From: Mansonella perstans
Taxonomy: Eukaryota > Nematoda > Chromadorea > Rhabditida > Onchocercidae
Assembly: GCA_037074765.1 (NCBI GenBank)
Contig: JBAMDO010000018.1
Coordinates: 1-64,000 of the forward strand
Length of the DNA: 64,000 nucleotides
Direction of reading: 5' to 3'
The notes under the pieces are model-generated. The model searched no databases and was not told where the DNA came from. It was given only the letters and a program-made list of their open reading frames with translations. The translations under genes and the position numbers were made by a program. Below are positions 41,277 through 55,095 of the stretch, piece by piece (within the stretch, counting starts at the first letter, position 1; each line of letters starts with the position of its first letter).

Positions 41277-43920
41277 CACAAATTTTGTGTTTAATAAATT
41301 ACAGTACATGTTCTGACATTGTACACTTCTCTACACATGAATTGTTTAATATTGAAAATGCCTATGTTTGTTTTTAAATTCCTGCTGAATTTTTTTTTCT
41401 TTTTTTGTAACAATTGCATTTATCATTGCATAATACAATTTAGATATAATAAAAAATACAATTTCCTTAAATACAATTTAAAAATAAGAAAAAAAAATGA
41501 TTTAAGGGAGTATAATATTTTATCGTTTATCATCTTCAAAGTGTCACTGTACATTAATTATCAAAAAATTTCATTACAAGATTGTGCAGTATAAACAATT
41601 CTAAATCTATAAAATTAATTTATAATTCCAAAAAGGACATTAAAAAATTAGACAGAATGTAAGTTGAGGAGAAAAAAAGTTTTCAAATTCTTTTAAAAAA
41701 AGTGAAATAAAATTTGGATGACAAAAAATTACCGCAACCTTACAAAGATGGAATTTATTGCACTCTAATGTGATAGTAGGCAGCATTATAGTTTCTCCAT
41801 TCACATCTTTCACTTACCTATTTACTTTTTTATTTCCTGTCTAAATATTTTTAAAGATTTTGGAAAAATTGCAAATAAATTTGCAAAGAGCAAAAAAAAA
41901 ACATAACAAAAATGCAACTGAATTAAATCAAAAAAACATTTAAAGATAAATTATTGTAAAATGGAATTTTTTTTTATCAATGTTCGCATCTGCATTTTCG
42001 CAAAAATAATGGAATCTTGTTGGCTATTTGATAAGATGAAAGTTTTGAAAATGCTAAAAGTGATCATTTTTTCGCATCATAAATCATGTGCCAGTCATTA
42101 GTACCAGCATCAACATTATTTGTTAACAGTGAGTGACACAAATCACTGCCATTTCTTAATAACGACATCATCAATCATTGTAATTAGAAAAACTTGCGAA
42201 ATGGCAGAGTAACTTATAGAATGATGAATTTATGAAATGATCGATCGGAAATGTTTACCATAAAAATATGATATGAAATAGAACAGACAGACTTATTAAT
42301 CGTAATCCTTATTAAGCTTCAGTCAGTCTTTTGAATTTTAAATACAGTATATTCATTATTATTATTTTTATCACTATTATTTCCCGAACTTAATGCTAAG
42401 TATGAAATTACTAAGACCAAATATCATTTCCCACTAGCTTTATTTAAATTAAAGTAATTATCAGTAGATTTTAGAAGCAATAGATTTAACTTTCTTTTTG
42501 GTAACTATCTTTTTGGCTGCCTTCCTTTATATTTATTCTATTGTCATCAGTTCAATCAATTATTTCTTACTTTCAAAAGTGAAAAAATTGATTTTTAAAT
42601 TTGCAATGAAATTTACAGTTAGCTAGCATAATGCCATCAAGTAAAACGGAACAAATTATTAAGTCATCAAATTATCAGGTATTTGAGATGCAATTTTGAC
42701 AAGAATAAACAGACGATTAATTAATTAATAAAAATTAGTTAACAAAGAGAAATTTTTTAAATCACTAAAATTTAAAAAAAAAAATCACAGATATTAATCA
42801 TTTCTTGCTGTTACATTCTTGTTACTGTAATAAAAATTAATTATTTCCATATATCAGAAATCAAAAGTGAATCAAAAAAAAAGAAATTCAATTTGAATGA
42901 GATAAATTTGAAGAAAAAAAAATTTGACATTTCGAATTGAATGAGCTTCGATTTCAAAACGATAACTTGTAGCATATCAGTTAAAATTATTCAAATTTAG
43001 TAAACACAGTAACTTGTTCAGAACAACAAAGTGAGTGTACTTTATCCCAATGCATCATATCTTAAAGTAAATTAAACTCATTGTAAAATTATTTCAAGTT
43101 AATTTATTAATTTAAAATAGAACTTTCATTTTTTGCCTCTTTTGTCCATTATGAAAAGTTTTTTCTCTCTCCCCGAAATAATCATTGCGTGATTTACTTG
43201 GTAAAATTTTTTTTTATCATTAATAACATGCAAACATGATAAAAATTATAAAATAATATTGCAAAATAATTTGACGATTTTCTCAGTCTTGCATACATCC
43301 TTCCTTCCTCCCCGCCCCCCGACTTATACCATTCTCCTCCCAGTATTTTACAGATTGAAAGAATTCCTGGATAAAGTTCAATGTGCAAAATAAAGAGAGA
43401 GAAAAAAAATGAAAATTGGTTAGTAAATTTGGACTGTAAAAATTTTCGAAAAAGAAATTGAATGATGAACGAACAATTTGATGGGAACAAATTACGCGAA
43501 AATTTAATTTGATTAAATTCTATGAAATCAATTTTAAATATATGACCAGTAATTGTAGGTAAAAACGAACAAATGAATTAAACTAAAAATGGTTGTGAAT
43601 TGAATTGAATTAAATTTTAATGACACAATTGAATGAATAGGAAGGAAGAGGAAAAAAAAAAGAGAAAAATGAATGAATAAATTTTTATTCGTTGAAAACA
43701 TAGATAAATGAATTGGAATAAATTAAATTAAAATCAAATTAAATTTGGGCAAAAATTTTCAGTAAAAGTCAATTAGTGTTGTGTCAGTTTGTGACTAAAT
43801 GAAATGTTTTCAGTTTCAATCGATCATTAATTATCACATTATCAAATAATGACTCTAAATACTCATCCCGAAAGGCGGAATAGGAGAAATGCAAAAGAAA
43901 GAAGAAATGAAACAACACAT

Positions 43921-44018
43921 AATGATGATGATGACAATGATGATGATCATGATGATTATGATGATCATGATGTTGATGTTAATGATGATGTTGATGATGA
44001 TGATGATGATGATGATGA
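43921..44018. repeat. (GAT)n trinucleotide array
   Basis: Nearly continuous GATGAT with CAT and GTT interruptions; one frame would give an Asp-rich stretch, but no gene context supports translation. Confidence 0.85.
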
Positions 44019-44068
44019 ACTGATCAGAAAATTGCTTCAGCTAAACTGATTAACAGCAAGCAAGTGTG

Positions 44069-44165
44069 AATATATATATATGTGTGTATGTATGTGTGTG
44101 TGTGTGTATGTGTGTGTGTGTGTGTGTATGTGTGTGTATGTGTGTGTACGTCTGTTCATGTGTAT
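44069..44165. repeat. (TG)n/(TATG)n compound microsatellite
   Basis: TA run followed by TGTGTATG-type units. Confidence 0.9.
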
Positions 44166-44593
44166 GACTATTTGCGTCTAACTATTTGCGCAATTATGCA
44201 CTGAAAATATTGAAGAAGGGCGGGATGATGTTAAAAGGCAGTAAATGAATAATTAGCACTTTTAATCGTTCTTTCATCATGTATGGCAGCTATAAATGCA
44301 AATCGAGGGAATTGAGGCTGATTTAAAAGTATAACTTAATTAAATGTTGCTGAAAGCTATGTATGCAATATGTATTTGCATGATTCTTTTGTGGATATTA
44401 TCCATTAGGCATAATGCATGCATGCATACTTCACATACTAAATAAGCTCATTTGTATTTTAATTATCATCATTATCAATTTTCTCTTTTACACAATTATT
44501 ACGATCATGGGAAAGCATATGATGATTAGCATCAACAATTATCACTAAATATGACAATTCTTATCATTGTAATTATCATTGAAATGTAACCTG

Positions 44594-44618
44594 CAACAAC
44601 AACAACAACAACAACAAC
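44594..44618. repeat. (AAC)8 microsatellite
   Basis: Eight uninterrupted CAA/AAC triplets. Confidence 0.9.
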
Positions 44619-44729
44619 TATAGCTTCTTTTTCCTCCAACATAAAGAAATAGAATTAATTAAACGGATACGCTTATAATTATGCTAATAAAAAATCAATC
44701 AGTATAATTAATGATTGAATCCTACTGAA

Positions 44730-45028
44730 GGGAGAAAGAGAGAGAGAGAGAGAGAAAGAGAAAGAATGAAAGAAAGAATGAGGCCAAAATTGAAAGATAT
44801 TATCATAGATTTGTTCTCTGATAGATTCAGCTAATGGTTAATTAATTAAGATATTTGCTAAAATTGAAAGATTCCCGTTAAATTTTATAATGTTTATGTG
44901 TGTGTGTATTTAAAATATTTTCTATATAATGGTAATAAAATAGATGATAAATTTTTTTTTTTTTTTAAATCTTATCTTAAAATTTGCATGGAAAACAAGA
45001 GAGAGAGAGAGAGAAAGAGTGAGAGAGA
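44730..45028. repeat. Two (GA)n arrays
   Basis: GA-rich tracts at 44730-44775 and 44998-45028, separated by unique sequence. Confidence 0.8.
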
Positions 45029-46717
45029 AAAAAGAAAAAGTAAAATGATATTAAAAAGGTGCTTTTTTTTTCAGAAGAAAATTATCAATAAAATTAATTA
45101 ACAGAAATGAATTTATGAAGTAGTGAGATTGATTGACCTTGTGTTTATATTTGGATGGATTGCGGTAGGAAAAAGGTGAGCATTTTATAATTTATTCATT
45201 ATAATTACCACCTTTGCAAATCGTTCATTCCATTCATTTATAATTTATAGACAATTAGCTCTAGCTGGTTTATAATTATTATAGCCTTAATCCTTTCTGT
45301 TATCATCATCATATAAAAGTATTATTATTATTTGTGATTATTATCGATTTTGGATAAGTAAAATAAGTATGCAATTAATGAATGAAAGGTATTGATTGAA
45401 GATGATGATAATGAAATAAATTAAAACCTCTTAGTTTCTTTTTTTTTTTTTTACTAAATTGCCATCAAATAAATCAATTAGTCATTTTTTTCTTTTACCA
45501 TTTCCATTCAATTTCATTTCTATTTTTCACTTCGTTTCACAAAAATATTTAATTCAAGAGAGAAAAAAACAATTGGCACAATTCGTTAGTTTGAAATTTT
45601 TGCAAACTATAAAATTTTAAAATGTTGAAGAGTTTATTTCATAAAATTGAAATCATAAAAAAATATCATTAAATTTTACTGTTGATGCAAGATAAAAGAT
45701 TTATGTATTTATAGTTCAGATATTTCTTTTTCTCTCATGCAATTATGTTTAAATATTAAAATGCTGATTATAATCTATGTTTTATATTCACTAAATAATT
45801 TATTTATTACACTTAAATTTTCATTTTGTCAACAATTATTATTTTAATTATATTGGTAATTACATTAGGATGGGATAGAATTAAATGTTGCACTAGTTGA
45901 GAACAAGTAATATAAAAAAATTCTTCTGCAAGAAGAATTTGAACTTCCGTTGGAGAAAACAATATGAGTAATTAGCAGAATCGATTTCGACATTTCCGTC
46001 TAAAAATCAAATTTTCAACAAAACTAAATGCTTTTTATTTGATTGTAAATTTTCAAAGCTTAAAGAAAAATTTAGAAAAATTGCAAAACAAGATATCTGT
46101 GATGACTTCCTTAATTAAGCATTTCAGATGAATTTCATTTCTGATTTAAAATTAAGCAAAGACTTTTCTCTCATATATAGTTAATTAACTTTTTTGGATT
46201 ACTAATTCTTTTAAAAAAGATTAATGCAAATTAAAAAATCGAAATACATTGTGTTTGGTTTAAAAATGATTGAGAAACTGATAAAAGTATTAAAAATGTA
46301 CTAGTTTTTGTCTATTTTATCAAAGGAAGAGATATTTCGTACTTTACTTTAATTTCATTTCTTTTTTTAAATATTCCGGTTGCTTGGATACTAAATATGG
46401 AACACAATAATGTCAAGGCATGTTGATATTGTTACAAAGCATTTACACTGAAATTTCCATTACAATCTTACAAATCTAATTAATAAATACATTTCTAATT
46501 TACAATTACTTATTAACTTTATGTGAATTCATCATTAACCAATACTGAGAGTTAATAGACTCAAATAAATTACTTCAAATACAATTTTTATGTAATTTTT
46601 AATAAACAATTAACTTTTTTATTAATTAGAAAACATAACTTTGAATGTCTCACCTAGAACATTAATTTAAAATTTATTACTGACTGAATAAGCCAATAAT
46701 GTTCAGCGGGCACTTTT

Positions 46718-46718
<1 letters not shown>

Positions 46719-46760
<42 letters not shown>

Positions 46761-46788
46761 ACGCATACACATAGATACATATACACAC
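46719..46788. repeat. (CA)n microsatellite
   Basis: About 18 pure CA units followed by CATA/CACG interrupted units. Confidence 0.9.
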
Positions 46789-47819
46789 GAATTTGCATTG
46801 CAAACTTTTGAGATAAATTAATAATTTTTTTTCATTAGGAATTAGTTAAAAGAAAATTTAAATTACTGTATGTGTAAATTAAAAACAACGAAATGACAGA
46901 AAATTTACCAACAGAAATTTCATTTTTAAAATTTGAAGTTAATAAACACACTAATGCTGCCCATATCTTTATATATGTCAAACAATTCTAATTAAAATCA
47001 TGTCGAAATGAATAAAAGTATGATTAACGGATGAATAAATTTCCATCATTTGCAAATGATAGAATTGCAGCTTAATTAGTTAATCATTGATTATTATTGG
47101 GTTTGATTTTGCATGAAGTGTTTATGTATAGGTGTACCGATAATACATGTTCAATTAGCAAAATTCTCATTAATGCTTCACTTCTTTCTTTCATTTCATT
47201 TCTTTCTCTCTTTCTCTTTTAACATTTCTATTTTGTCATTTCCATTGTTACCAAAAATGCCCCAACCATGGAAATAGACTAATTAACAGCAAAATGATTG
47301 AAAAATCCATTCTATTATATGCAGTTTATTTGCTCATTAATGACTAATTCATTAGCAATTTATATGATTTTCTTTACCGAAAACTTTTCAAGTACAATTT
47401 TTCATTTTCATCATTATATTTATTATTTGTCTCATTATTATCTTATCTTTTTTTTTTTTTTTAAAGATGAGTAATGATTTTTGTTGTAGATAATAAATAA
47501 ACAACGAATTGCAATCATTAATTTAGAGATGATGAAAGATAAAAAATCATTTTGAATTATAAATTATTAAAAATAAAAATTAAAAAATAAACAAATGAAA
47601 TAGTCAAAAATCAAAAGTGAAATATTAACACATCAAAGAGAAAATCGATAAAAGAAAATTTGCAATTTCATAAAAGTAATAATGATGAATTTTTGCTACT
47701 TTTTCAAAAAAAAAAAAAAAAAAAAAACAATAACAAAGTAAAACAAATGAAATCATTTCGTTGTTGATTTCTAGAAGTAGCGGTGACATATGATGATAGA
47801 TGATTGTTACGCTATTTGA

Positions 47820-47890
47820 GACACCTGAAACGTCTGTCCATCCGTGCCATCGTCATCCGAACGTACTGCTGCTCTCTTATATCCAGATTA
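47820..47890 (-). other. Unexplained higher-G+C island
   Basis: In a very A/T-rich stretch these ~70 bases are close to half G+C. On the minus strand they are open in two frames (one reads REQQYVRMTMARMDRRF, the other SDDDGTDGQTFQ) up to a TTTCAG|gtgtct donor-like site. This could be an upstream exon of the homeobox gene or a conserved non-coding element; no partner was established. Confidence 0.2.
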
Positions 47891-49624
47891 TTTACTTCTT
47901 CCTCTATTTGTAGTAATTTTCACTCTTCAATCAATCATTCTATCTGTCCCATTTATTTCCTCTCATAAAATTTACTTTAAATTTCTGAAAACTTTTTTTC
48001 ATTTTCAATTGGCTTTTTGCTCTGTGTAAAATGCAAGGTCCAATTAATCCTTTGGTCAAATTGCAACAGTGATTTTTTTGCATAAATTTCAAAGATTGTT
48101 AATGCAGCATTTATTGAGTTGCTAGATAAATTTGCACTTTTCTTTGAGGGAAAAGGAAATTTTCAACTACTCATTGCATCTTAAAATGATAAATGACACA
48201 AATCAGGCGACATCATTTATCACACTGAAACCATTTCAACCATCGCTGACCACTGAAAATCTGCCACTGACTTAAAAAAAAAAAGGAATATTGTGGACAA
48301 TTTGCGCGTACATAAACTTTAAAATTTTCCGAAAAAACAATAAATAACAACTGGTGATTCCACTATTTGTTTATTTTTCAATTCGTTTTTTCTTTTTTCT
48401 TTTTTTTTTTTTTTTTTGTCTAAACTTTTGTTCAGTTTACTTCCTTGCAATACTGTAATCACTGAAATTACCAATCTAAAAGACAAATGTAATTAATTAA
48501 TTAAAGTACATTCTCATTATTTCTCAATGCATTTTTATTTTATGGATTAACTGAGTTGAAATTAGTTTCAAATAACAGACGCTGTCATATTTCCATTTTT
48601 TTTTTTGCATGCTTCAAAATCGTAATAGCAATTATTAGCTATTCATAAATGATAGAAATGTTGCTTTTAACAGAATTTTCAGGAAATGTTCTTTCCTTCT
48701 TGCGCATTACTGCTTTGCAAATTAATTGTGCAAGCGATGATGTTACACAACTCTACAATATCTTTCCATAAAAAATGATTAAATTAGACATCATAAAGTA
48801 GCAATATAGAGTTGCAACACAACAAATAATAGAAAAAATTTGTCATTGAAGTGTAACTGAAACCTAATTAGCTACCGTTTCACGATTCTCAGTTACAACG
48901 GATGAATTCAGCTTAAAATTCAAATTTATCAACTACATGAATTTCATTAGCAATTAATGCATTAAAATTTAAATACTGAATCCTTTTTTCATTCCTTATG
49001 ACTGATTTATGAAATCGTAGCTAATTAGGTTCCAGTTGAGGAGACACTTAGTTCCCAAATAACTCAGCAATTAAATTTCATTTCTTTTTTGTCAATTTTT
49101 TTTTTTTTTTTTAGAAGAAAATTATTGCATTTTATAATTTTTTTCAATTAATCTTTTTCTTTTGCAGTTCTTGCGAAAGAATTTTTTTAAAATCATTTTT
49201 GAAAATTTTTTTTACTCTTAAAAATTGCTAATCCGCACATTGAACTGTGTGAAATAACTTTCGAATCAAATCGACTTCAATAAAGTGCCAAAGTTATGCA
49301 CAAATTAAAACGAAGTACAGAACTATACAAATTTATAGTTTATCAATGAATTCATTTACATCTAAGAATTTTGCTAACCAATTTAAACCCAAATTTTTGC
49401 CCTTTTTCAAGAAACAATTTTATTGCAGTACAATGAATGGATGAAAATATGGATATTTTTGGCTTCTTTTCTTTGTTTTTGAAAACGTTTTACAGGATTG
49501 AAAATAAAGTAAATTAATTGACATAAAATCCACTCATGAAAAGTTTTATCATCTTGTAAAATGATGTCTATAGGGAAAATAAAAAGAAAAAAGACGAAAA
49601 GAGGGCTTTTTTAGTTAGCATCAT

Positions 49625-49780
49625 GGATGAAAATGAATGAGAGCGAAATGGATGATAATGATGATAAAATGGATGATTATGATGATGAAATAGATTATGA
49701 TCATGACAATGATGATACGGATGACAATGATGAATGATGATGACTGATGATAATGCTGATTGTGATGATGATGATGGCCG
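49625..49780. repeat. (GATGAT)-rich array
   Basis: Degenerate GATGA/ATGATG units over about 150 bases; similar to the array at 43921. Confidence 0.75.
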
Positions 49781-49998
49781 AAAAAAATTAAGATTCCATT
49801 TTATTGATCATAACTGAATCCATTTGAAGGCTGACAACAGATAGATTGCTTATCGCACTGTTCAGCAACATTGCCTACCATAATAAAATTCAATTAAAAG
49901 TGAACAATAATCACACACAATTACAATAACTGAAGTATGAGACAAAAATGATCGATTACATTAAAAGAAATAATTCCCCAAGATGTCATTCATCAATG

Positions 49999-50165
49999 GT
50001 ATGCTAGGAACCCACAAGGTCACAAGGTATCACAAAGTATGTTGGGATTCCACAAATGTGGAATCTACCACAAGGTGTTTTGGGATTCCACAAATATCTA
50101 TACAAGAAGTACTGGAATTTTACAAAGAGTCTATCACAAGGTGTTGGGGCTTTACACAACATAGC
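49999..50165. repeat. Degenerate ~36-bp tandem repeat
   Basis: Four to five units built around CACAAGGTGTTTTGGGATTC then CACAAAT. One + frame is open across the array, giving repeats of the type TRCFGIPQ, but there is no start context or neighbouring exon to support a gene. Confidence 0.7.
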
Positions 50166-51109
50166 TCATTGGGATTTGAAAAAAAATTTATTCAATAAAG
50201 GAAAGCCATAAACAATTTGATGAAAAAGAAGGTCGCATAAGCTAAAGCCGGCATCAGTAAAATCAATATCTGTAATAGGAATTGATCATCTTTGCAGTGA
50301 TAACAATAAATTAATTTATGAAATTAAAGAAATCGGTAAATGAATAAAAATTGATGAATTTGTCACTTGCAAATTTTTGCATCAATTAGGAGGGAATTCG
50401 GAATTGATAGAATAGATTTCAAAAATTGAAATTGTTTTCGAATATATGAATATAGCTATTATGGTAGAAAATATTCTCAACAAACATCATGACAGAAATA
50501 AAGTTTAATTTAAATTCATTTAAAATTGCAATTCTTTATTGGAATTTTGTTGAAGCAGAAGAAAAAGAAATTTTCCAATTAATAACTTATGATTTTTTGC
50601 TCAGCAATTAATCGATGACAAGAAAAAAAAATTTTAATTCTGATAATTTCGGTTTTGACTTCTAATTTTAGTTCCACAATAAAAAGTTGCACTATATTCG
50701 CTAATTTTTAATTATTTCATTGCAATTGCACCTTGTTTATTAATAATTAAATTTTTTCTTATAAGCTTCAAAATTGATTTCGAGCTTCTAATTACTATTT
50801 ACGTCTAATATTGAATTTGAAACTAATAAGCATTGAATTAAACCTTATCACCAAGTCAAAAAAACACGTAAACGAATGGAATCTAAAGTTCAATTGAATA
50901 AAAAATTGAGTTGGAAAATTTCTAAAAAAAATTTTATGCAATAGAAATTTTTCGGTTCGATTCCTGCTAGATTTCTTTATCTTCCATAGATCTTAAATTA
51001 TCATTTGGGCAATTTAACTTTTATTAAAATCATTTTAATGCGAGAAAAGAAATTAAATTATGGAAAAAAGAGAGAAAAAACATTGAAATTCAGTTCAAAC
51101 ACCGATTTA

Positions 51110-51137
51110 GGTCTAGTTTTGGGCCCGGTACTAGACC
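51110..51137. other. Perfect 8-bp inverted repeat with a GGGCCC loop
   Basis: GGTCTAGT at 51110-51117 pairs with ACTAGACC at 51130-51137 around a 12-base loop that itself contains the palindrome GGGCCC, unusual for the local base composition. Confidence 0.5.
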
Positions 51138-51997
51138 TTGAAATTGCCTGTACAAAAGTTTTTTTTAAATCTAAGTTCCTCATTTTCTCTGACTAACTGT
51201 TAGTTCAAGCGTGGGAAAGATCACGACGTACACCAATTTTTTACTTTCATCTTCTATGAATTTTCATCTACTAAGACTTCATCTAAAAATTTTTGTTCAA
51301 AAAGTTTGAAAATTCCAATCAAAAAATTAAAAATTTCATTCAAAATAAAGAAATGAAGAACTAGAAAAAAAGAACGATTAGAAAAAAAATTATAAAACTC
51401 AAAAATTAGAAAAAAATGATTTAAGAAATCAAAACTTTTTTCTTCAAAATCTTTCACGTGTTTTTTGTAGTGAAAATCGTATCCGGGATTTTTGAAAAAA
51501 TTCTAACTCACTTCCAACTATTTGATTATTCATTCCTGTTAATCCGGAAAAGTAATCAATGCAATTATGAAAAATTTAATTTCATGAAATCTTTCACCAC
51601 CATTTTAAAAAATGGATGAAAAAAATGACAAAGGGCTGTTCATCTCTCTTCTACTATTCGATGCTTTAGCTTTTCAATGTTTTCAGAATTTTTTACGACA
51701 TTAAATTTTAACAATTCCAAAAAATTAATTTCTCGAAACAATTATTTCATTCATTTCAAACTTCTCTAATCTCATCTGATCAATTCATGTTTGATCGCAA
51801 ATATTTTCGTTCTCGTCATTGTCATTTTTTTATTTTTTTTTTTTCATTTGCATCTAATTTACACTTTTTCCTCGTCGACAACATTTAATATGCAAATGCA
51901 ATATCGGACAAAAGCTTTTACAACAAATTTTTGACGACGGGTAGAAATCGCCTTGGCATGCATTAATTTCAAATCAGTTCATCTAAATGCCTTCACA

Positions 51998-52225
51998 CTG
52001 TTACTTCATTTCATTCCATTTCTATTCTATTCTATTCCATTCCATTTCATTCAATTTCTGTTCTATCCTATTTCATTTCATAACTAATTCTATTCCATTT
52101 ATTCCATTCCGTTTCATTTCTATTTTATCCCACTTCATTCCATTTCTGTTTTATTCTATTCCATTTCTTAATTTCTATTTTTTTGATACTCCTCTAATAA
52201 CAGTTCTATTCTATTTGCGCTTATG
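51998..52225. repeat. Degenerate (TTCCA/TTCTA)n satellite-like array
   Basis: Runs of ATTCCATT, ATTCTATT and ATTTCATT pentamer-type units over about 220 bases. Confidence 0.85.
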
Positions 52226-52684
52226 ATATATTTCATGAAAGTTCATTCTTTCAATTCTAATTCAAATTAATGAATTTAACTTTAGGCATAACTGAAGACA
52301 TTGATAAATAAACATGAAAAAGGCCGATAGAATTTCGTGAAAGTTTAAGAAAATCAATTCTTTGGTTTGACAATTCTTTGACAATGACAATAATAGGTCA
52401 GAGTTATTAGGAAATTTGAAATTTATCGCAGCGTCTTTGCAATTTTATTTTATTCGTAATTATGATATAAATTTCAACTGATTTAGTGATTTATATCATT
52501 GTAAGATTATCTAGTTCAGTTGTGAAGTGGATTTCATCTAAATTATAAATGACATCAAAATTTATTTCTTCTTTAATTTTACCGGAATCACTATCTTTAC
52601 GGTTTACAGTTATGATTGACCTTGACAATGGCAACTAACAAACTGCATTCCATTAATCCAATTTTTTTTTCTATTTTAACCATT

Positions 52685-52985
52685 GATACTATAGCAGTAT
52701 TTCATGTACCGCATATCGGTGAATGTAAATCAATAATGAGTCCAGAGAATTCAATAAAATTTAACTATAGATACTATCATAGTAATTTATCTACCGCATA
52801 TCGGTGAATAAAAATCAATAATGAGTCCAGAGAATTCAATAAAATTTAACTATGGATACTATTATAGCAATTCATCTACTGCATACCAATAAATAGAAAT
52901 TAATTATTCCAGTACTGTGAATACTATCATAGTACCTCATCTACTTCATATTAGTGAATAAAAATCGATCATTGTGAGTGAAGTA
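52685..52985. repeat. 85-bp tandem repeat, about 3.5 copies
   Basis: Units begin GATACTAT at 52685, 52770 and 52855 with exact 85-base spacing; a shortened fourth starts near 52919. Conserved blocks are CTACCGCATATCGGTGAATA and ATCAATAATGAGTCCAGAGA. The first two full copies are nearly identical; the 3' copies are more diverged. Confidence 0.9.
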
Positions 52986-53909
52986 ATTTAATTTTACTAG
53001 GAATTTTATATGATCAATGTTGACATGTATACTCATCGGATAATCCCTCAGTATGAATATTCAACTAATTGTAACAGCATCAGTTACTGTAGAATTGTGT
53101 TTTACACACACCGTTCTGTCCTAATTTTTTCGTATTTTTTTATTTTTTATTCTATCCAATCCTATCCTTTCCAGTTTCGTATTGTTCTAACTTCTAACTT
53201 TGAATAGGCCATACAGAGCAATTATATTATGTCTGTTGGATATGTCAAAAGAAAAGACAATTAATCCCTCTTAATGTAATTATCAGCCAGCTGTGCATGT
53301 ATGATTGTTCCATTATTAGTTCTTTTGGCTTAAGCTTACAAACAAGAATTTTGTAGAGCAGAAACCAATATTAAATTTAGCCTATTACTATACTTATTTA
53401 TTGATAAGTAATTTTCTAATGAACATTCTTCATAAAACAACATGAACATATATCAAAGATTGACGAATCATCTCATCCATTTAGCCAGATTAATAGCCAG
53501 ATTAACCAGGCTCAAAATTTATTCAACTCAAAGTACAACATATTAAACATTTAAAAATTCATTTTCAATTTAAACAAAATAAAAAAGATATTTTGATATA
53601 AGTATAGACTTAGCATTTCGCTTTTATTTTCTTACAATTTTGTCTTACAATTAATTTTCAAATTCACAAATTTAATTAATTAAATTTAATTAGTATGTAA
53701 AGTACTATTAAAAGCTTTTCATATCACCATCAAATTATTTTGCTAATCTTTGATACAAGGAAATTATGTTTTTTAGTTTTTCAATACTTTATATAAATTA
53801 AACAAACGGATCATATGTCATACTTAATTTACTTTTAAATTTTTACAAATTTTACCTATATCAAATGATAACTTCATCACAATACAACTTTTTCTTTCTC
53901 CTTTAAACA

Positions 53910-53946
53910 TACTTTCCTTCTCTCTTTCTCTCTCTCTCTCTCTTTC
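53910..53946. repeat. (CT)n microsatellite
   Basis: Interrupted TCTC run. Confidence 0.85.
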
Positions 53947-54458
53947 ATTAGTATTCGTTATTGTCTATTCCGTTACTTCCAAAAATATATCTTTGGAAGA
54001 GGCATTTATTCAATACTTTTATTTTAATACTTTCCCCAAGGACTTATCTTTAATAATTGTGTATATTTCTTTTCTAAGATTTCCTCCTACACAACTATTT
54101 GCCAAGCAATTCATTTCTTTTCTTATACTCTGTGATTTGATTTTCATTTTTATTCACATAAAAATTTCTCTGTCAAACAACCACTGTCTTTCAATGTCAT
54201 CTCTTTTATTTTCATTCCTTAATATCATATGTAATGTTTTCAAATAATAAATTAAATTAAATTATGAGATTAAAATTTGGTCACTTTTCTCATTGACCAT
54301 TACAATCATATATACTAATAATAAATGATTATATTAAAGGGTCAAGAGTAAAAATAGTAAGAAGAATTGAGGTCATCTGTACACATGAAATATTGTACAG
54401 TGAATCATTATTGATGATACAGAAATGAAAAATTATAGGATGAAAAGAAAATACATTC

Positions 54459-54520
54459 CTCTCTCTTTCTTTCTTTCTTTCTCTCTCTCTCTCTTTTTCT
54501 CTCTCTCTATTTTCTTCTTT
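54459..54520. repeat. (CT)n/(CTTT)n microsatellite
   Basis: CT and TTTC units, ending in TTTTCTCTCTCTCTATTT. Confidence 0.85.
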
Positions 54521-54779
54521 TCATTTCTTTCTTTTCTAAATAAACCAATGAACCAAGCAACAATGCATGGAGTATTCATCAATTTTGGTTGAACCCTTTT
54601 TGGAACCGCAATAATTATCCATCCATTCCAATCTTGCTACTTAAATGAATGAAATGACCCCTTCCTTGTCATTACTGATTACCATTTACGCAATAGCCAT
54701 TTCATTTCATTCATTCATTCATTCATAGTTGCATACCCTTTCATTTCATTCTTCCTTCCATTCCTCTCTCCCAACATTT

Positions 54780-55042
54780 TGCAACCACTAAATCAAAATT
54801 ATATACCAATGGCATACACACACACACACACACACACACATACATATACACATACATACAGATACACACACATACACACACACACACATATATATACATA
54901 TCATACAGATACACACACATACACACATATACATACATACAGATATACACACACACACATACAAACATACACAACCACTAAATCAAAATTATATATATAT
55001 ATATACGAATGGCTAATGGCCAACCATATATGAATGGCCAAC

Positions 55043-55073
<31 letters not shown>

Positions 55074-55095
55074 ATACACATACAACACATGCATA
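54780..55095. repeat. Duplicated (CA)n/(CATA)n cluster
   Basis: Two CA-rich blocks (54814-54970 and 55043-55085). The leader CAACCACTAAATCAAAATTA occurs at 54782 and again at 54972, and ATGGCCAACCA occurs twice near 55015-55040, so the cluster grew by duplication of units larger than the microsatellite. Confidence 0.8.

Noticed and set aside
43849..44049. Asp-rich ORF over the GAT array
   Set aside because: It is a translation of a trinucleotide microsatellite with no gene context.
50945..50975. Possible tRNA (GGTTCGATTCCTGCT resembles a T-arm/B box)
   Set aside because: No A box, acceptor stem or anticodon arm could be folded from the upstream A/T-rich sequence.
54741..55033. His/Thr- and Cys/Val-rich ORFs
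   Set aside because: They are six-frame readings of the CA/TG microsatellite.
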